A stretch of DNA of 34,999 bases from assembly GCA_021372515.1 (NCBI GenBank), contig JAJFUG010000015.1, positions 1 to 34,999 of the forward strand. Direction: 5' to 3'. A program made the translations under genes and the position numbers. The notes beneath the pieces are model-generated. The model was not told the origin of the DNA. It worked only from the letters and a program-made list of their open reading frames with translations, and searched no databases. Below, piece by piece: positions 7,630 through 15,448 of the stretch. Source of the stretch: a bacterium (GTDB lineage: Bacteria; Gemmatimonadota; Glassbacteria; GWA2-58-10). The first letter of the stretch is position 1, and each line of letters begins with the position of its first letter.

Positions 7630-8196
7630 TCAATGACCGTAGATATAGGACTCTTCGATCATGTCCTGCGGGTTGAGCAGGTCGAAATCGCCCACCCCGG
7701 TGCGGTCCACGAAATACAGGTCCACCTCGTGCGCGGTGTTGATGTAGACCCAGATGTACACATCACGCCCACCGGAACGCATGGTGTAGCGCTCGATGTC
7801 GCTGGGCGGCCCCATGCGGACATAGGCCTCACCGCGGTCGGTCAGCCAGCCCGGCTGCAGGATCGAGCCGAAATTCTCGTTGGCGTAGCGGATACGCTTG
7901 AAATACTCGGTCTTGAACTCGTTATCCGGAGTTTTCTTGACCGGGTCGTACGGCGCCCAGAACTCGTCCCAGGCCTCCTGGCGCAGGTTCTCCGGCACTG
8001 CGAGCAGACGGTTCTGGACATCCTTCTTCGTGATGTACTTCAAGTAATCCACCGCCTCGCGGTAGTGGGACATCGCCCACTGGTCCGAGCCGAAATTCTC
8101 CGGCATCTCGACCGTTTTCACCGCCCAGGCCGGAGCCGCCAGCGCAAGCAGCAGGGCGATCAGCCCCAGCCCCAGGAAATACCGTTTCCTCAACAT
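7630..8196 (-). CDS. Secreted minimal GWxTD-domain protein
   Basis: The 188-residue product has a Sec signal peptide (MLRKRYFLGLGLIALLL, cleavage after AWA near residue 25). It is one short domain around FKRIRYANENFG and PGWLTDRGEAYVRMGPPSDI, with the naming GWLTD at residues 116-120. GWxTD proteins occur mostly in the FCB group and related phyla, and their function is unknown. They are often 400 residues or longer with extra regions; this one carries little beyond the domain. ATG codons lie at 8199 and 8196. The second has the better spacing from GGGAGG, so 8196 was chosen. A promoter (8264-8293) and a very strong terminator (7548-7589) show a single-gene unit. Confidence 0.88.
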   Translation of the reverse strand: MLRKRYFLGLGLIALLLALAAPAWAVKTVEMPENFGSDQWAMSHYREAVDYLKYITKKDVQNRLLAVPENLRQEAWDEFWAPYDPVKKTPDNEFKTEYFKRIRYANENFGSILQPGWLTDRGEAYVRMGPPSDIERYTMRSGGRDVYIWVYINTAHEVDLYFVDRTGVGDFDLLNPQDMIEESYIYGH

Positions 8197-8263
8197 CATC
8201 CCCTCCCAGTTGAATTATTCAACCCGGCGCCGCTCATCGATCACTGCCTCAGCGCCTTTTATA

Positions 8264-8293
8264 ATTATACACTCTGCACATAAGTGAGTTCAA
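8264..8293 (-). promoter_or_regulatory. Promoter of the GWxTD protein gene
   Basis: On the minus strand TTGAAC (8288-8293), 18 bases and a perfect TATAAT (8264-8269) lie about 60 bases before the start codon. Confidence 0.7.
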
Positions 8294-8429
8294 GTTTCTG
8301 AGGCGATTTTTTCTGTGTCCACTTGTCGATCCGGAACGGGAGTTTTACTTTGTGGAAGGTTCGTTTTCAGGTGTGAACATCTATGCTTCCAAGACAACTG
8401 ACAGAGGATATTCCAAGCGCGGAGAAACG

Positions 8430-9488
8430 ATGCCGGTCACCACGATTGAATGGCTCGGACATGCGCCGGACGGGCGCGTCCGGCTGATAGACCAGACCCT
8501 TCTTCCAGTCGAGGAGAAATACCTCGAACGAAGCGAATACACCGACCTGGCGGCCGACATCTACCGTCTGGCCGTACGCGGGGCGCCGGCCATCGGCGTG
8601 GCCGGGGCTTTCGGGGTCGTGTTGGGTGTGCAGGGCTGCGCCGGGCTGGCGCCAGACAGTTTCATGGCCCGGCTGAACGAGGTCTGCGACCGTCTGGCCG
8701 CCACCCGTCCCACCGCGGTCAACCTCTCCTGGGCCGTTGAACGCATGCGCCGCCTGGCCCTGTCTCTCGCGCCCAAGGCCTCCCCGGCCGGGACAATCGA
8801 GGCCTTGGAGCGCGAGGCCCTGGAGCTATTCGAGGAGGACCGCCGTCTGTGCCGCTCCATCGGCGAGCACGGGGCGGCTCTGCTGCCGGACGGGGCCCGG
8901 GTGCTGACCCACTGCAACGCCGGGGCCCTGGCCACGGCCGGGATCGGCACCGCCCTGGCCGCAATCTACGTGGCCGCCGAGCAGGGCCGCAGAGTGTCGG
9001 TCTATGCCGATGAGACCCGCCCGCTGCTGCAGGGGGCGCGCCTGACCGCCTGGGAGCTGCACCGCGCAGGGATCGAGGTTACTCTTATCTGCGACAACAT
9101 GGCCGCCAGCGTGATGGCGGCCGGCAAAGTGGACCTGGTGATCACCGGGGCCGACCGGATCGCGGCCAACGGGGACGCCGCCAACAAGATCGGCACCCAC
9201 GGCGTGGCGGTCCTGGCCGCGAGGTTCGGCATCCCGTTCTACGTGGCCGCACCGTTCAGCACGTTCGACCTGAGCCTGGCCGATGGCTCCGGCATCCCGA
9301 TCGAGGAGCGCGCGCGCGAGGAGGTGGCCGCCCCCCTGGGCCGCACCGCCGCACCCGAGGGCGTGCGGGTGTTCAACCCGGCGTTCGATGTCACACCGGC
9401 CGAGCTGATCGCCGGCCTGATCACCGACCGCGGCGTGATCCGTCCACCTTTCCGTGAAAACATCGCCCGCCTGCTCGGACCGGCGTGA
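8430..9488 (+). CDS. mtnA: Methylthioribose-1-phosphate isomerase
   Basis: This 352-residue cytoplasmic enzyme converts 5-methylthioribose 1-phosphate to the ribulose form in the methionine salvage pathway. Family motifs are all present: RGAPAIGVAGAFG, NLSWAVERM, LTHCNAGALATAGIGTAL, DETRPLLQGARLTAWEL, and ITGADRIAANGDAANKIGT. The catalytic cysteine is C162 and the catalytic aspartate D242, two residues off the Bacillus subtilis C160/D240 pair. IPIEERAREEV and VFNPAFDVTP complete the C-terminal half. The start at 8430 has GGAG five bases upstream; the frame is open to 8352 without a better site. A weak promoter candidate (TTGTCG-17-TACTTT, 8323-8351) precedes it. No other methionine-salvage gene is adjacent. 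A close relative is the eIF2B-like/ribose-1,5-bisphosphate isomerase group, but the motifs favour MtnA. Confidence 0.95.
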   Translation: MPVTTIEWLGHAPDGRVRLIDQTLLPVEEKYLERSEYTDLAADIYRLAVRGAPAIGVAGAFGVVLGVQGCAGLAPDSFMARLNEVCDRLAATRPTAVNLSWAVERMRRLALSLAPKASPAGTIEALEREALELFEEDRRLCRSIGEHGAALLPDGARVLTHCNAGALATAGIGTALAAIYVAAEQGRRVSVYADETRPLLQGARLTAWELHRAGIEVTLICDNMAASVMAAGKVDLVITGADRIAANGDAANKIGTHGVAVLAARFGIPFYVAAPFSTFDLSLADGSGIPIEERAREEVAAPLGRTAAPEGVRVFNPAFDVTPAELIAGLITDRGVIRPPFRENIARLLGPA

Positions 9489-9512
9489 TCCTTGATATCT
9501 TTCCGCTTTCTC

Positions 9513-9543
9513 CCGGCCCGGGGCGCCCGGAGCCCCGGGCCGG
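9513..9543 (+). terminator. GC-rich stem-loop after mtnA, lacking a T-tract
   Basis: A perfect 12-base stem (9513-9524 with 9532-9543) and a seven-base loop begin 24 bases after the mtnA stop. No T-run follows, so it is either a transcript-end stabiliser or a weak or Rho-assisted terminator. Confidence 0.45.
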
Positions 9544-9964
9544 CCACCCGGATTCCATCTTTCCCGAGGCTTTCAGATCGCCCCTGCCGCACGCAATTGG
9601 GAAAAAAATCGCAACCCGGCCCCGCAAACTCAGTTTAACATATCTGGCCCAGTTTCACAGCTTTCGGCAGACGATCATGTCAGCGCTAATAATTTTTCAG
9701 CTTTTGTTGCTTTTTCCTTGCATAGTCATAAAATAATAGTTAAGAACCCGACTGAGATATCACTTTCGAAATTGCGCGGTTGTGGGATTATTCTTGCATA
9801 AGAGCCAGGCCTGGATTACATTTCGGGCTTCTTTTTACCGGGAAATATATGCTCCTGGCGGAAGTTTCAGCAGTCGTGTTTTTCAATCCTGATGCAGAAG
9901 AGAACGAATGGACTTGAACAGTCTGTGACTGCCATAAGAATAATTTCTCAGGACGGAGGCCTAC
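9544..9964 (+). other. Intergenic region upstream of citrate synthase
   Basis: The middle of this gap (9640-9800) is AT-rich, unlike the coding DNA around it. The best promoter-like pair is TTGCTT (9707-9712), 16 bases and TAAAAT (9729-9734), which would give a leader of about 220 bases. No gene or riboswitch was recognised. Confidence 0.35.
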
Positions 9965-11245
9965 ATGACGAGACTCAAAGAAAAGCTGGCGGCTGTAATC
10001 CCCGGTTTGCGCGAGGAAATCCAGTCTCTTCTTAAAGAGTACGGGCAAAAGCAGGTTTCCGAGGTCACCCTGCAGCAGTTGTTCGGCGGGATGCGAGGGG
10101 TCAAGTCGATGATCTGCGACACCTCGCTGGTCGACCCTGTCCGCGGGCTGCTGATCCGGGGCCGCCCGATCCTCGACCTGGTGGACCGCGAGCCTGAGGA
10201 GATATTCCACCTCCTGCTGCTCGACGAGCTTCCGGACAAGGAAGACCTCGAGGAACTGCAGGCGGTGATGAACGGCCACGGCCCCCTGCCCGAGTTCGTC
10301 TGGAAAGTCCAGAAAGCCCTGGCCCCGGACACCCACCCGATGGTCCGGTTCAGCATCGGGATCATGATGCTCGAGCGCGAGAGCCGCTTCCGCCGTCTGT
10401 ACGACGAGGGAATGAAGAAGACCGACTACTGGGAATCAACCCTGGAAGATTCGCTGCACCTGCTCTCGATGCTGCCCGAGCTGGCCGCAGGCATCTACCG
10501 CATCCACACCGGCAAGGGCGACCCGATCCCGCCCAACCCGCGCCTTGGCTGGGCCGCCAACTACGCCTACATGCTGGGCATGGAGAACACCAACGGCGAG
10601 TTCTCGGACCTGATGCGCCTGTACCTGGTGCTGCACAGTGACCACGAGGGCGGCAATGTCAGCGCTTTCACCACGCACGTGGTCGGCTCGGCCCTGTCGG
10701 ACGCCTACTACGCGGTGAGCGCCGGCATGAACGGCCTGGCCGGCCCGCTGCACGGTCTGGCCAACCAGGAATGCCTGCATTTCGTGTTCGAGATACGCGA
10801 GAAATACAACGGCGTGCCCACGGATGAGCAGATCCAGGAATATTGCTGGGACACGCTCAACAACGGCAAGGTTATCCCCGGCTACGGGCATGCGGTGCTG
10901 CGCGAGACCGACCCGCGGTTCACCGCCCTGCACAATTTCGGCACGGCCCACTGCCCCAAGTCCGACCTGTTCCACATCGTGGACCGGCTGTTCAACCTGG
11001 TGCCGGACATCCTCAAGCAGCAGGGCAAGGCCAAGAACCCCTATCCGAACGTGGATGCGGTCTCGGGCAGCCTGCTATTCCATTACGGGCTGGAGGAGTA
11101 CGACTACTACACGGTCCTGTTCGGAGTGTCCCGCGCCATGGGCATGCTCAGCCAGCTAGTGCTTAACCGTGCCCTGGGCGCCCCGATCTTCCGTCCCAAG
11201 TCGGTGGGCACCGGATGGGTCAAGAGCAATTTGTTGGCCCAGTGA
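9965..11245 (+). CDS. gltA: Citrate synthase, eukaryotic (mitochondrial) type
   Basis: The 426-residue enzyme condenses oxaloacetate with acetyl-CoA at the entry of the TCA cycle. Catalytic residues are H263 (GPLHGLANQE), H309 (IPGYGHAVLRETDPRF) and D364 (YPNVDAVSG). Each is exactly eleven positions below pig H274, H320 and D375. Together with HSDHEGGNVSAFTTHVVGSA this places it with the mitochondrial-like form rather than the common E. coli GltA type, which matches TIGR01793-like bacterial members. The N-terminus (MTRLKEKLAAVIPGLREEI) carries the helical extension usual in this form. A GGAGG five bases upstream fixes the start. It is a single-gene unit that ends at a strong terminator (11271-11305). 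The family may be allosterically unregulated, in contrast to hexameric GltA. Confidence 0.96.
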   Translation: MTRLKEKLAAVIPGLREEIQSLLKEYGQKQVSEVTLQQLFGGMRGVKSMICDTSLVDPVRGLLIRGRPILDLVDREPEEIFHLLLLDELPDKEDLEELQAVMNGHGPLPEFVWKVQKALAPDTHPMVRFSIGIMMLERESRFRRLYDEGMKKTDYWESTLEDSLHLLSMLPELAAGIYRIHTGKGDPIPPNPRLGWAANYAYMLGMENTNGEFSDLMRLYLVLHSDHEGGNVSAFTTHVVGSALSDAYYAVSAGMNGLAGPLHGLANQECLHFVFEIREKYNGVPTDEQIQEYCWDTLNNGKVIPGYGHAVLRETDPRFTALHNFGTAHCPKSDLFHIVDRLFNLVPDILKQQGKAKNPYPNVDAVSGSLLFHYGLEEYDYYTVLFGVSRAMGMLSQLVLNRALGAPIFRPKSVGTGWVKSNLLAQ

Positions 11246-11270
11246 TCCGGGACTGGATGCTTGAAAAGAA

Positions 11271-11305
11271 AAGGCCGCTCCGGTCGAACCGAGCGGCCTT
11301 TCTTT
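11271..11305. terminator. Bidirectional terminator between citrate synthase and DHODH-like genes
   Basis: A ten-base stem (AAGGCCGCTC, 11271-11280, with 11291-11300), possibly extended by an inner GGT/ACC, is followed by TCTTT on plus and by TTCTTTTC on minus. It lies between the two converging genes. Confidence 0.88.
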
Positions 11306-11325
11306 ATATCCCGGCTTTTCTGGCC

Positions 11326-12375
11326 TCACTCCCCGGAGTGACTTTCGAACACCAGCCCGCCGCCGTCCGATGTATCCACCTCCATGTAGCGTCCGCGGCT
11401 GAGCTCCATGTATTCGAGCCGCTGCTGCTCGCGGCTGCCGATAGGAAGCTGCATTTTGGCCGAGCCACGCAGGGTGTCCACCCGGGCCACGCCCCGGCGG
11501 TCGAGGTAAGCCTCCAGCGCCCCCAGCAGAGCGCCGATCTTGCGCAGCCCCTCACGGTAGAACAGAGAGCAGACCTGCACCGTGTCTGCCCCGGCCAGGA
11601 TGTACTTGATGAAAGCGTCCCCGCTGTGCACCCCTCCGGAGGCGGAAATAGAGACCTCAGGCAGCACCTGGCGCAGGATCGAGACCCAGCGCAGCGGATA
11701 GTAGATGTAGTGCGGCGAGGAAAGCCCCTGGTCGCCCTTGGCGGCGAACGCCCGCCCGGTCTCGAGGTCGATGTCGAGGCCGGTCTGACGGTTGAACAGG
11801 ACGAGCCCATCCGCCCCGGCGCGGACCAGGTTCGCGGCCACGTTCTGTGGGCAGGTGAGCTGGCCGCTCATCTTGACCGCCAGGGGAATCCGCACCTGGG
11901 AACGCACGGCTGTGACTATGTCGTAGAACTGCTGCTCGCTCCGGGACGAGGACTGCTCCAGCCCGGCCGAGGGCACCGACAGGTTCAGCTCCAGGGCGCT
12001 GGCCCCGGCCGCTTCGATCTGGGCCGCGTAGCCGGTCCAGAAGCGCGGCTCGGCGCAGTTGACCGAGGCGATGACCGGGATCGAGACCGCCTTGCGCGCT
12101 TTCTCGATCTCGGAGCAGTACTCGTTCGGCCCGTAGATCAGCCCCACCTCGGCCGAGAAATAGTCCGCCGCCTCGGGGTGATCCATCAGGCTGTCTTGGA
12201 ACGTGTTGTCCTTGCGGCGGATATCCTCCTCGAAAATGCTTTTCAGCACCACCGCGCCGGCCCCCAGCTCCTCGCACTGCTTGACCATCTTGGCGTTACG
12301 GGTCAGGCCGCTGCTGGCTACCACCAGCGGGTTTTTCAGCTCCAGGTTCAGGTATCGAGTCTTCAGATCAGCCAT
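11326..12375 (-). CDS. Dihydroorotate dehydrogenase-like FMN protein lacking the catalytic cysteine
   Basis: The 349-residue protein has the FMN-binding TIM barrel of class 1 dihydroorotate dehydrogenases. NPLVVASSGLTRN is the flavin-binding start, and GADGLVLFNRQTGLDIDLE and SASGGVHSGDAFIKYILAGAD form the phosphate-binding end. In true class 1 enzymes the active loop is NxSCPN. Here it reads N131-L-S-V134-P-S136, so both the catalytic Cys and the following Asn are gone. It therefore resembles the uncharacterised 'dihydroorotate dehydrogenase-like' group (PRK07565 type) and probably does not make orotate. The start at 12375 has GGAG seven bases upstream. It lies 156 bases after an M48 protease gene on the same strand, possibly in one transcript. 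No pyrimidine gene is nearby. Confidence 0.85.
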   Translation of the reverse strand: MADLKTRYLNLELKNPLVVASSGLTRNAKMVKQCEELGAGAVVLKSIFEEDIRRKDNTFQDSLMDHPEAADYFSAEVGLIYGPNEYCSEIEKARKAVSIPVIASVNCAEPRFWTGYAAQIEAAGASALELNLSVPSAGLEQSSSRSEQQFYDIVTAVRSQVRIPLAVKMSGQLTCPQNVAANLVRAGADGLVLFNRQTGLDIDLETGRAFAAKGDQGLSSPHYIYYPLRWVSILRQVLPEVSISASGGVHSGDAFIKYILAGADTVQVCSLFYREGLRKIGALLGALEAYLDRRGVARVDTLRGSAKMQLPIGSREQQRLEYMELSRGRYMEVDTSDGGGLVFESHSGE

Positions 12376-12531
12376 CTTTTCGCTCCGCGAGTTCAGCACA
12401 CAGTGGCGACCAGTTCGGCCGGCGGTGGACAGGGTTCTGTATCATCCATGAAAGATAATCCGGAATGTTCCCGGCACAAGTCCCAAGACAGTCCCCGGCC
12501 CCGGGGAACAAACGAGCAGACCTACCTCGGG

Positions 12532-13362
12532 CTATTTTTTCTCCGCCTTGGGCGGCGGGGCCGGGTATTTCTCGTTAACGTACTTGCGGAACTCGGCCCA
12601 CTGCGGCGAGTTCTCGATCAGGCCCTCGCGCGGCGGCAGGGTTGCGATCAGAGCCTTGGCGTTCTGGATGCGCTCGTCGGTCATCGGGTGGGTGGAGAGC
12701 AGGTTCTGCCAGCCCTTGGTCTCGGGGCTTTGCTGCTTGGACTTGAGCATCTCGAACATCTTGACCATGCCGTTGGGGTCGTAGCCGGCCTTGTACATGA
12801 CCATCAGCCCGTCGTGGTCGGCCTGGCGCTCGTACTCGCGGCTGTAGCTGAGCATGCCCACGGTGGTGAACATGCCGGCCACGGTGTTGGCCAGGGTGCC
12901 GGAATTGCCCAGGGCGATCTGCTGCGCGGCGTCCAGGAGCTGCATCTGGCTCAGGCGCTTCACGCTGTGACGGTTGGTGACATGGCTCAGCTCGTGGGCC
13001 ACCACGCTGATCAGCTCGGCCTCGGTCTCGACATTGCGGATCAGGCCCAGGTTGATGTAGCAGTAGCCGCCGGGAATGGCGAACGCGTTTACCGCTTCAT
13101 CCTTGACCGCCACGAAATGGTATTTCAGATCAGTGCGGGAGGAGACCGCCACCAGCTTGTCGCCCCGCTCCTGCAGGAACGAGTCGAGCTTCTGGTCGTT
13201 AAGCACCGTGTACTGCTTGTGGATTTCCTTGTCCAGGGCCTGGCCGAGTTGGACCTCCTCCGAGGTGGAGTAAAAATTTATATTTCTGATAGCCGCACAA
13301 CCGCCTGCGGCAAGTGGTGCAGCCGCCAGCAGCCCGGCCAGGGCATATCCGCGCCAGCTCAT
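12532..13362 (-). CDS. M48-family zinc metalloprotease lipoprotein
   Basis: The 276-residue protein starts with a signal MSWRGYALAGLLAAAPLAAG and a candidate lipidated Cys22 in GGCAAI. The zinc-binding motif is VVAHELSHVTNRH (H123, H127), and the third ligand is E178 in EYERQADHDG. This is the arrangement of M48B/C periplasmic proteases such as LoiP/BepA, which help with outer-membrane protein quality control. AFAIPGGYCYINLGLI, where the family's substrate strand sits, and STHPMTDERI near the C-terminus are also typical. The start at 13362 follows a GGGGAGAG run. A near-consensus promoter lies at 13440-13468. The C-terminus ends in a basic, proline-rich tail (PAPPPKAEKK). The role in envelope maintenance is inferred from the family. 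Confidence 0.93.
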   Translation of the reverse strand: MSWRGYALAGLLAAAPLAAGGCAAIRNINFYSTSEEVQLGQALDKEIHKQYTVLNDQKLDSFLQERGDKLVAVSSRTDLKYHFVAVKDEAVNAFAIPGGYCYINLGLIRNVETEAELISVVAHELSHVTNRHSVKRLSQMQLLDAAQQIALGNSGTLANTVAGMFTTVGMLSYSREYERQADHDGLMVMYKAGYDPNGMVKMFEMLKSKQQSPETKGWQNLLSTHPMTDERIQNAKALIATLPPREGLIENSPQWAEFRKYVNEKYPAPPPKAEKK

Positions 13363-13439
13363 ATATATTTCTCTCCCCTTGCTGTGTCAGGACAATTCGT
13401 TTGAAAATGGTTAGGGCAGTTGCGTCGGAGTCCTAAAAA

Positions 13440-13468
13440 AATATAAAATGTTGTAAGTGGCGGGACAA
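13440..13468 (-). promoter_or_regulatory. Promoter of the M48 protease gene
   Basis: On the minus strand TTGTCC (13463-13468), 17 bases and TATATT (13440-13445) lie about 78 bases before the start codon at 13362. Confidence 0.65.
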
Positions 13469-13521
13469 GGCAAGCGAGGTGTCAGGCCGTGGCCTCAGGC
13501 CCGGGAAACGGAGAGAACGGG

Positions 13522-14295
13522 ATGCCGGATCGTTACCGTATGTTGGCCCCCTACTATGATATTTTCATCGACTGGGAGCGGCGCCTGCGCACCGAGATGC
13601 CTTTCCTGCTGGAGGCCTCGGGCGTGCGCTGGAAAAACGAAGCCCGCGTGCTTGATATCGGCTGCGGCACAGGCCGTCACCTGGCCGGGTTTGTCCAGGC
13701 CGGCTGCAGAGTCGAGGGCCTGGAGCCCTCGGTCCAGCTCCGCCGGATCGCAGAGCGCACCCTGCCCGGCGCGCCGATCCATTCCTGGGGCATGGGTGGC
13801 CTCGGGCGGCTGGCGCAAAAGCGCGGCCCCTGGGACCTGGTCCTCTGCCTGGGCAACACACTGGCCCACCTTCCCCCCTCCAGGCTGGACTCTTTCTGCC
13901 GGAACCTGCTCGTAGCCACCGGCCCGGGAGGGAAAGCCGTGCTTCACCTGTTGAATTACAGCCGGATCCTCCGCCTGCGCCCGGAACAGATGCCAGCCAA
14001 GACCCGGGAGCTGGAGGGGGCGCAATGGAGTTTCCTCCGCTCCTACGCCTACCGGGAAAGCAGCCTGGATTTCAAGCTGGAGGTTTACAGGGACGGCGCC
14101 AAGGTGGCCGTGGATGTGGAGAAACATTATCCTCTGGACGGAGAGCGTCTCAGGCAGGCGCTCCGGTCCGCCGGGTTCAGGAGCCTCCGCTTTCTCGGGG
14201 CGTTCGATAATAACATCCCTTTCACTCCCGATTCCGGCGACCTGGTGGCGCTCGTTTCATCCGGGGCAGCGGAGGCAAAGATGGATTCAGAGTAA
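13522..14295 (+). CDS. Class I SAM-dependent methyltransferase
   Basis: The 257-residue cytoplasmic protein begins MPDRYRMLAPYYDIFIDWER, the N-terminal YD segment common in small-molecule methyltransferases. It has motif I VLDIGCGTGRHL (residues 43-54), an acidic LEPS after strand 2 (VEGLEPSVQLRRIAE), and LVLCLGNTLAHLPP at strand 4. After GPGGKAVLHLLNYSRIL the C-terminal half carries a beta-rich substrate-side region (DFKLEVYRDGAKVAVDVEKHYPL in part). It resembles the Methyltransf_11/25 families; the substrate is unknown. The start at 13522 has GGAGAG upstream; the frame is open to 13489. It is divergent from the M48 protease gene, and no terminator was seen before the HDOD gene, 197 bases further on. 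Confidence 0.88.
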   Translation: MPDRYRMLAPYYDIFIDWERRLRTEMPFLLEASGVRWKNEARVLDIGCGTGRHLAGFVQAGCRVEGLEPSVQLRRIAERTLPGAPIHSWGMGGLGRLAQKRGPWDLVLCLGNTLAHLPPSRLDSFCRNLLVATGPGGKAVLHLLNYSRILRLRPEQMPAKTRELEGAQWSFLRSYAYRESSLDFKLEVYRDGAKVAVDVEKHYPLDGERLRQALRSAGFRSLRFLGAFDNNIPFTPDSGDLVALVSSGAAEAKMDSE

Positions 14296-14321
14296 TCACG
14301 GGGGCTTCCAGTAAAAATTTG

Positions 14322-14350
14322 TGGAAAAATAAGTGGAATAAGTGTATAAT
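14322..14350 (+). promoter_or_regulatory. Promoter of the HDOD gene with a tandem 9-base repeat
   Basis: TGGAAA (14322-14327), 17 bases and a perfect TATAAT (14345-14350) lie about 140 bases before the HDOD start. The spacer contains the direct repeat AATAAGTGG/AATAAGTGT, which could be a regulator site. Confidence 0.5.
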
Positions 14351-14492
14351 ATCTCATTCAAACCTTTGGATTCGTCCCATTCAAATAAAACGGCCTATAC
14401 TCTGTTTTTACCTTGCGGCTGTCTCCCCCATGCAAGCCTGCCGCGGGTAAAAGTCTAAGGAGTTATCCGCCGACAAACGCAGGGACCACAAG

Positions 14493-15392
14493 ATGCTGGA
14501 TTTGAACCAATTAATAGAGCAACTGCTGAAAGTCAGGAAGCTGCCGACCTTGTCCAGCGTGGCCCTGTTGCTCGAATCCTCGCTCAACGAGGAACAGCCG
14601 GATGTTCAGCGAATCAGTTCGATCATATCGGATGATCCGCCGGTGACCAGCATGATCCTCAAGCTCGCCAATTCGGTGGTGTTCGGTGCGCGACGGACAA
14701 TCGGCACGGTGCAGGAGGCGGTGGTCAGGCTGGGGTTCCAGGAAATCCGCAAGATGGTGATGAGCCTGGCCCTGATCCAGTTTCTTTCCAATCGCGTGAG
14801 CGGCAAGGTCGACCCGGTCAAGTTCTGGCAGCACTCGATCAGCGTTGGGGTCTGCACCGAGGTGATCAACGAGTTGACCGGAGTGATCCCGGAAAACGGC
14901 CCTCAGGCCCACGTGGTTGGGCTTCTGCACGACATCGGCCGCTGGGTCAGCGCCACCTACATGCCCGAGGTGCACCAGCACATTCCGGGTGACGCCGACA
15001 ACCCTCCGCGTCCCAACTACATCCTCACCCTGGAACGCAACCGGATCGGCCTGGACCACACCCAGATCGGCGCGGCCCTGCTCGAGCGCTGGGGCCTGCC
15101 GCTAAAGATAGTCCATTGCGTGCGGTTCCACCACGAGCCGGATGTCTCGCCGCGCCAGCAGCGCAAGATCACCCAGCTCGTCCACCTGGCAGACAGTATC
15201 TGCAACAACGCCCGGATCGGGGATGTCGGCGAGGGCCTGGGCTCCGAGATACGAGAAACCACCTGGAGCGGGTTGGGACTGACTGCGGACCTTTTGCCCG
15301 AGATACTGGAAGTCCTGATCGACAGGACCAAGCACAGCGATGTCCTGCTCTCGATCGGCGGGATGGACGGCAACGGCGGCGGACACGCTTAA
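14493..15392 (+). CDS. HDOD-domain signalling protein
   Basis: The 299-residue protein is a stand-alone HDOD domain, a relative of HD-GYP and HD hydrolases that usually lacks phosphodiesterase activity and acts in signal transduction or motility control. The fold's landmarks are LPTLSSVALLLESSLNEE at the start, ISSIISDDPPVTSMILKLAN, GTVQEAVVRLGFQEIRKMV, VGLLHDIGRWV (an HD pair is kept) and LDHTQIGAALLERWGLP, then HCVRFHHEP. A few HD residues remain, so loss of catalysis is not certain. The start at 14493 follows an AGGGA eight bases upstream. A promoter lies at 14322-14350 and a terminator at 15409-15448, so it is a single-gene unit. No cognate partner is adjacent. Confidence 0.93.
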   Translation: MLDLNQLIEQLLKVRKLPTLSSVALLLESSLNEEQPDVQRISSIISDDPPVTSMILKLANSVVFGARRTIGTVQEAVVRLGFQEIRKMVMSLALIQFLSNRVSGKVDPVKFWQHSISVGVCTEVINELTGVIPENGPQAHVVGLLHDIGRWVSATYMPEVHQHIPGDADNPPRPNYILTLERNRIGLDHTQIGAALLERWGLPLKIVHCVRFHHEPDVSPRQQRKITQLVHLADSICNNARIGDVGEGLGSEIRETTWSGLGLTADLLPEILEVLIDRTKHSDVLLSIGGMDGNGGGHA

Positions 15393-15408
15393 AATAAATT
15401 CACGGCCG

Positions 15409-15448
15409 AGGCCTCCCGAGCTTTAGCTCAGGAGGCCTTTGTTTTTTT
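15409..15448 (+). terminator. HDOD terminator overlapping the end of the converging trkA-type gene
   Basis: Arms from 15409 to 15421 and 15426 to 15438 pair over thirteen positions with one mismatch, followed by a run of seven T (15442-15448). The stop codon of the leftward TrkA-type gene (15428-15430) lies inside the right arm and its last codons lie in the T-tract, so the two converging genes share this DNA. Confidence 0.88.

Noticed and set aside
12492-12507. Small GC hairpin between the M48 and DHODH-like genes
   Set aside because: It has a six-pair stem without a T-run on the transcribed strand. The two genes may be co-transcribed.
11215-13404. 729-codon rightward frame across the DHODH-like and M48 genes
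   Set aside because: It runs antisense through two well-supported genes and a terminator, and has no recognisable domain or ribosome site.
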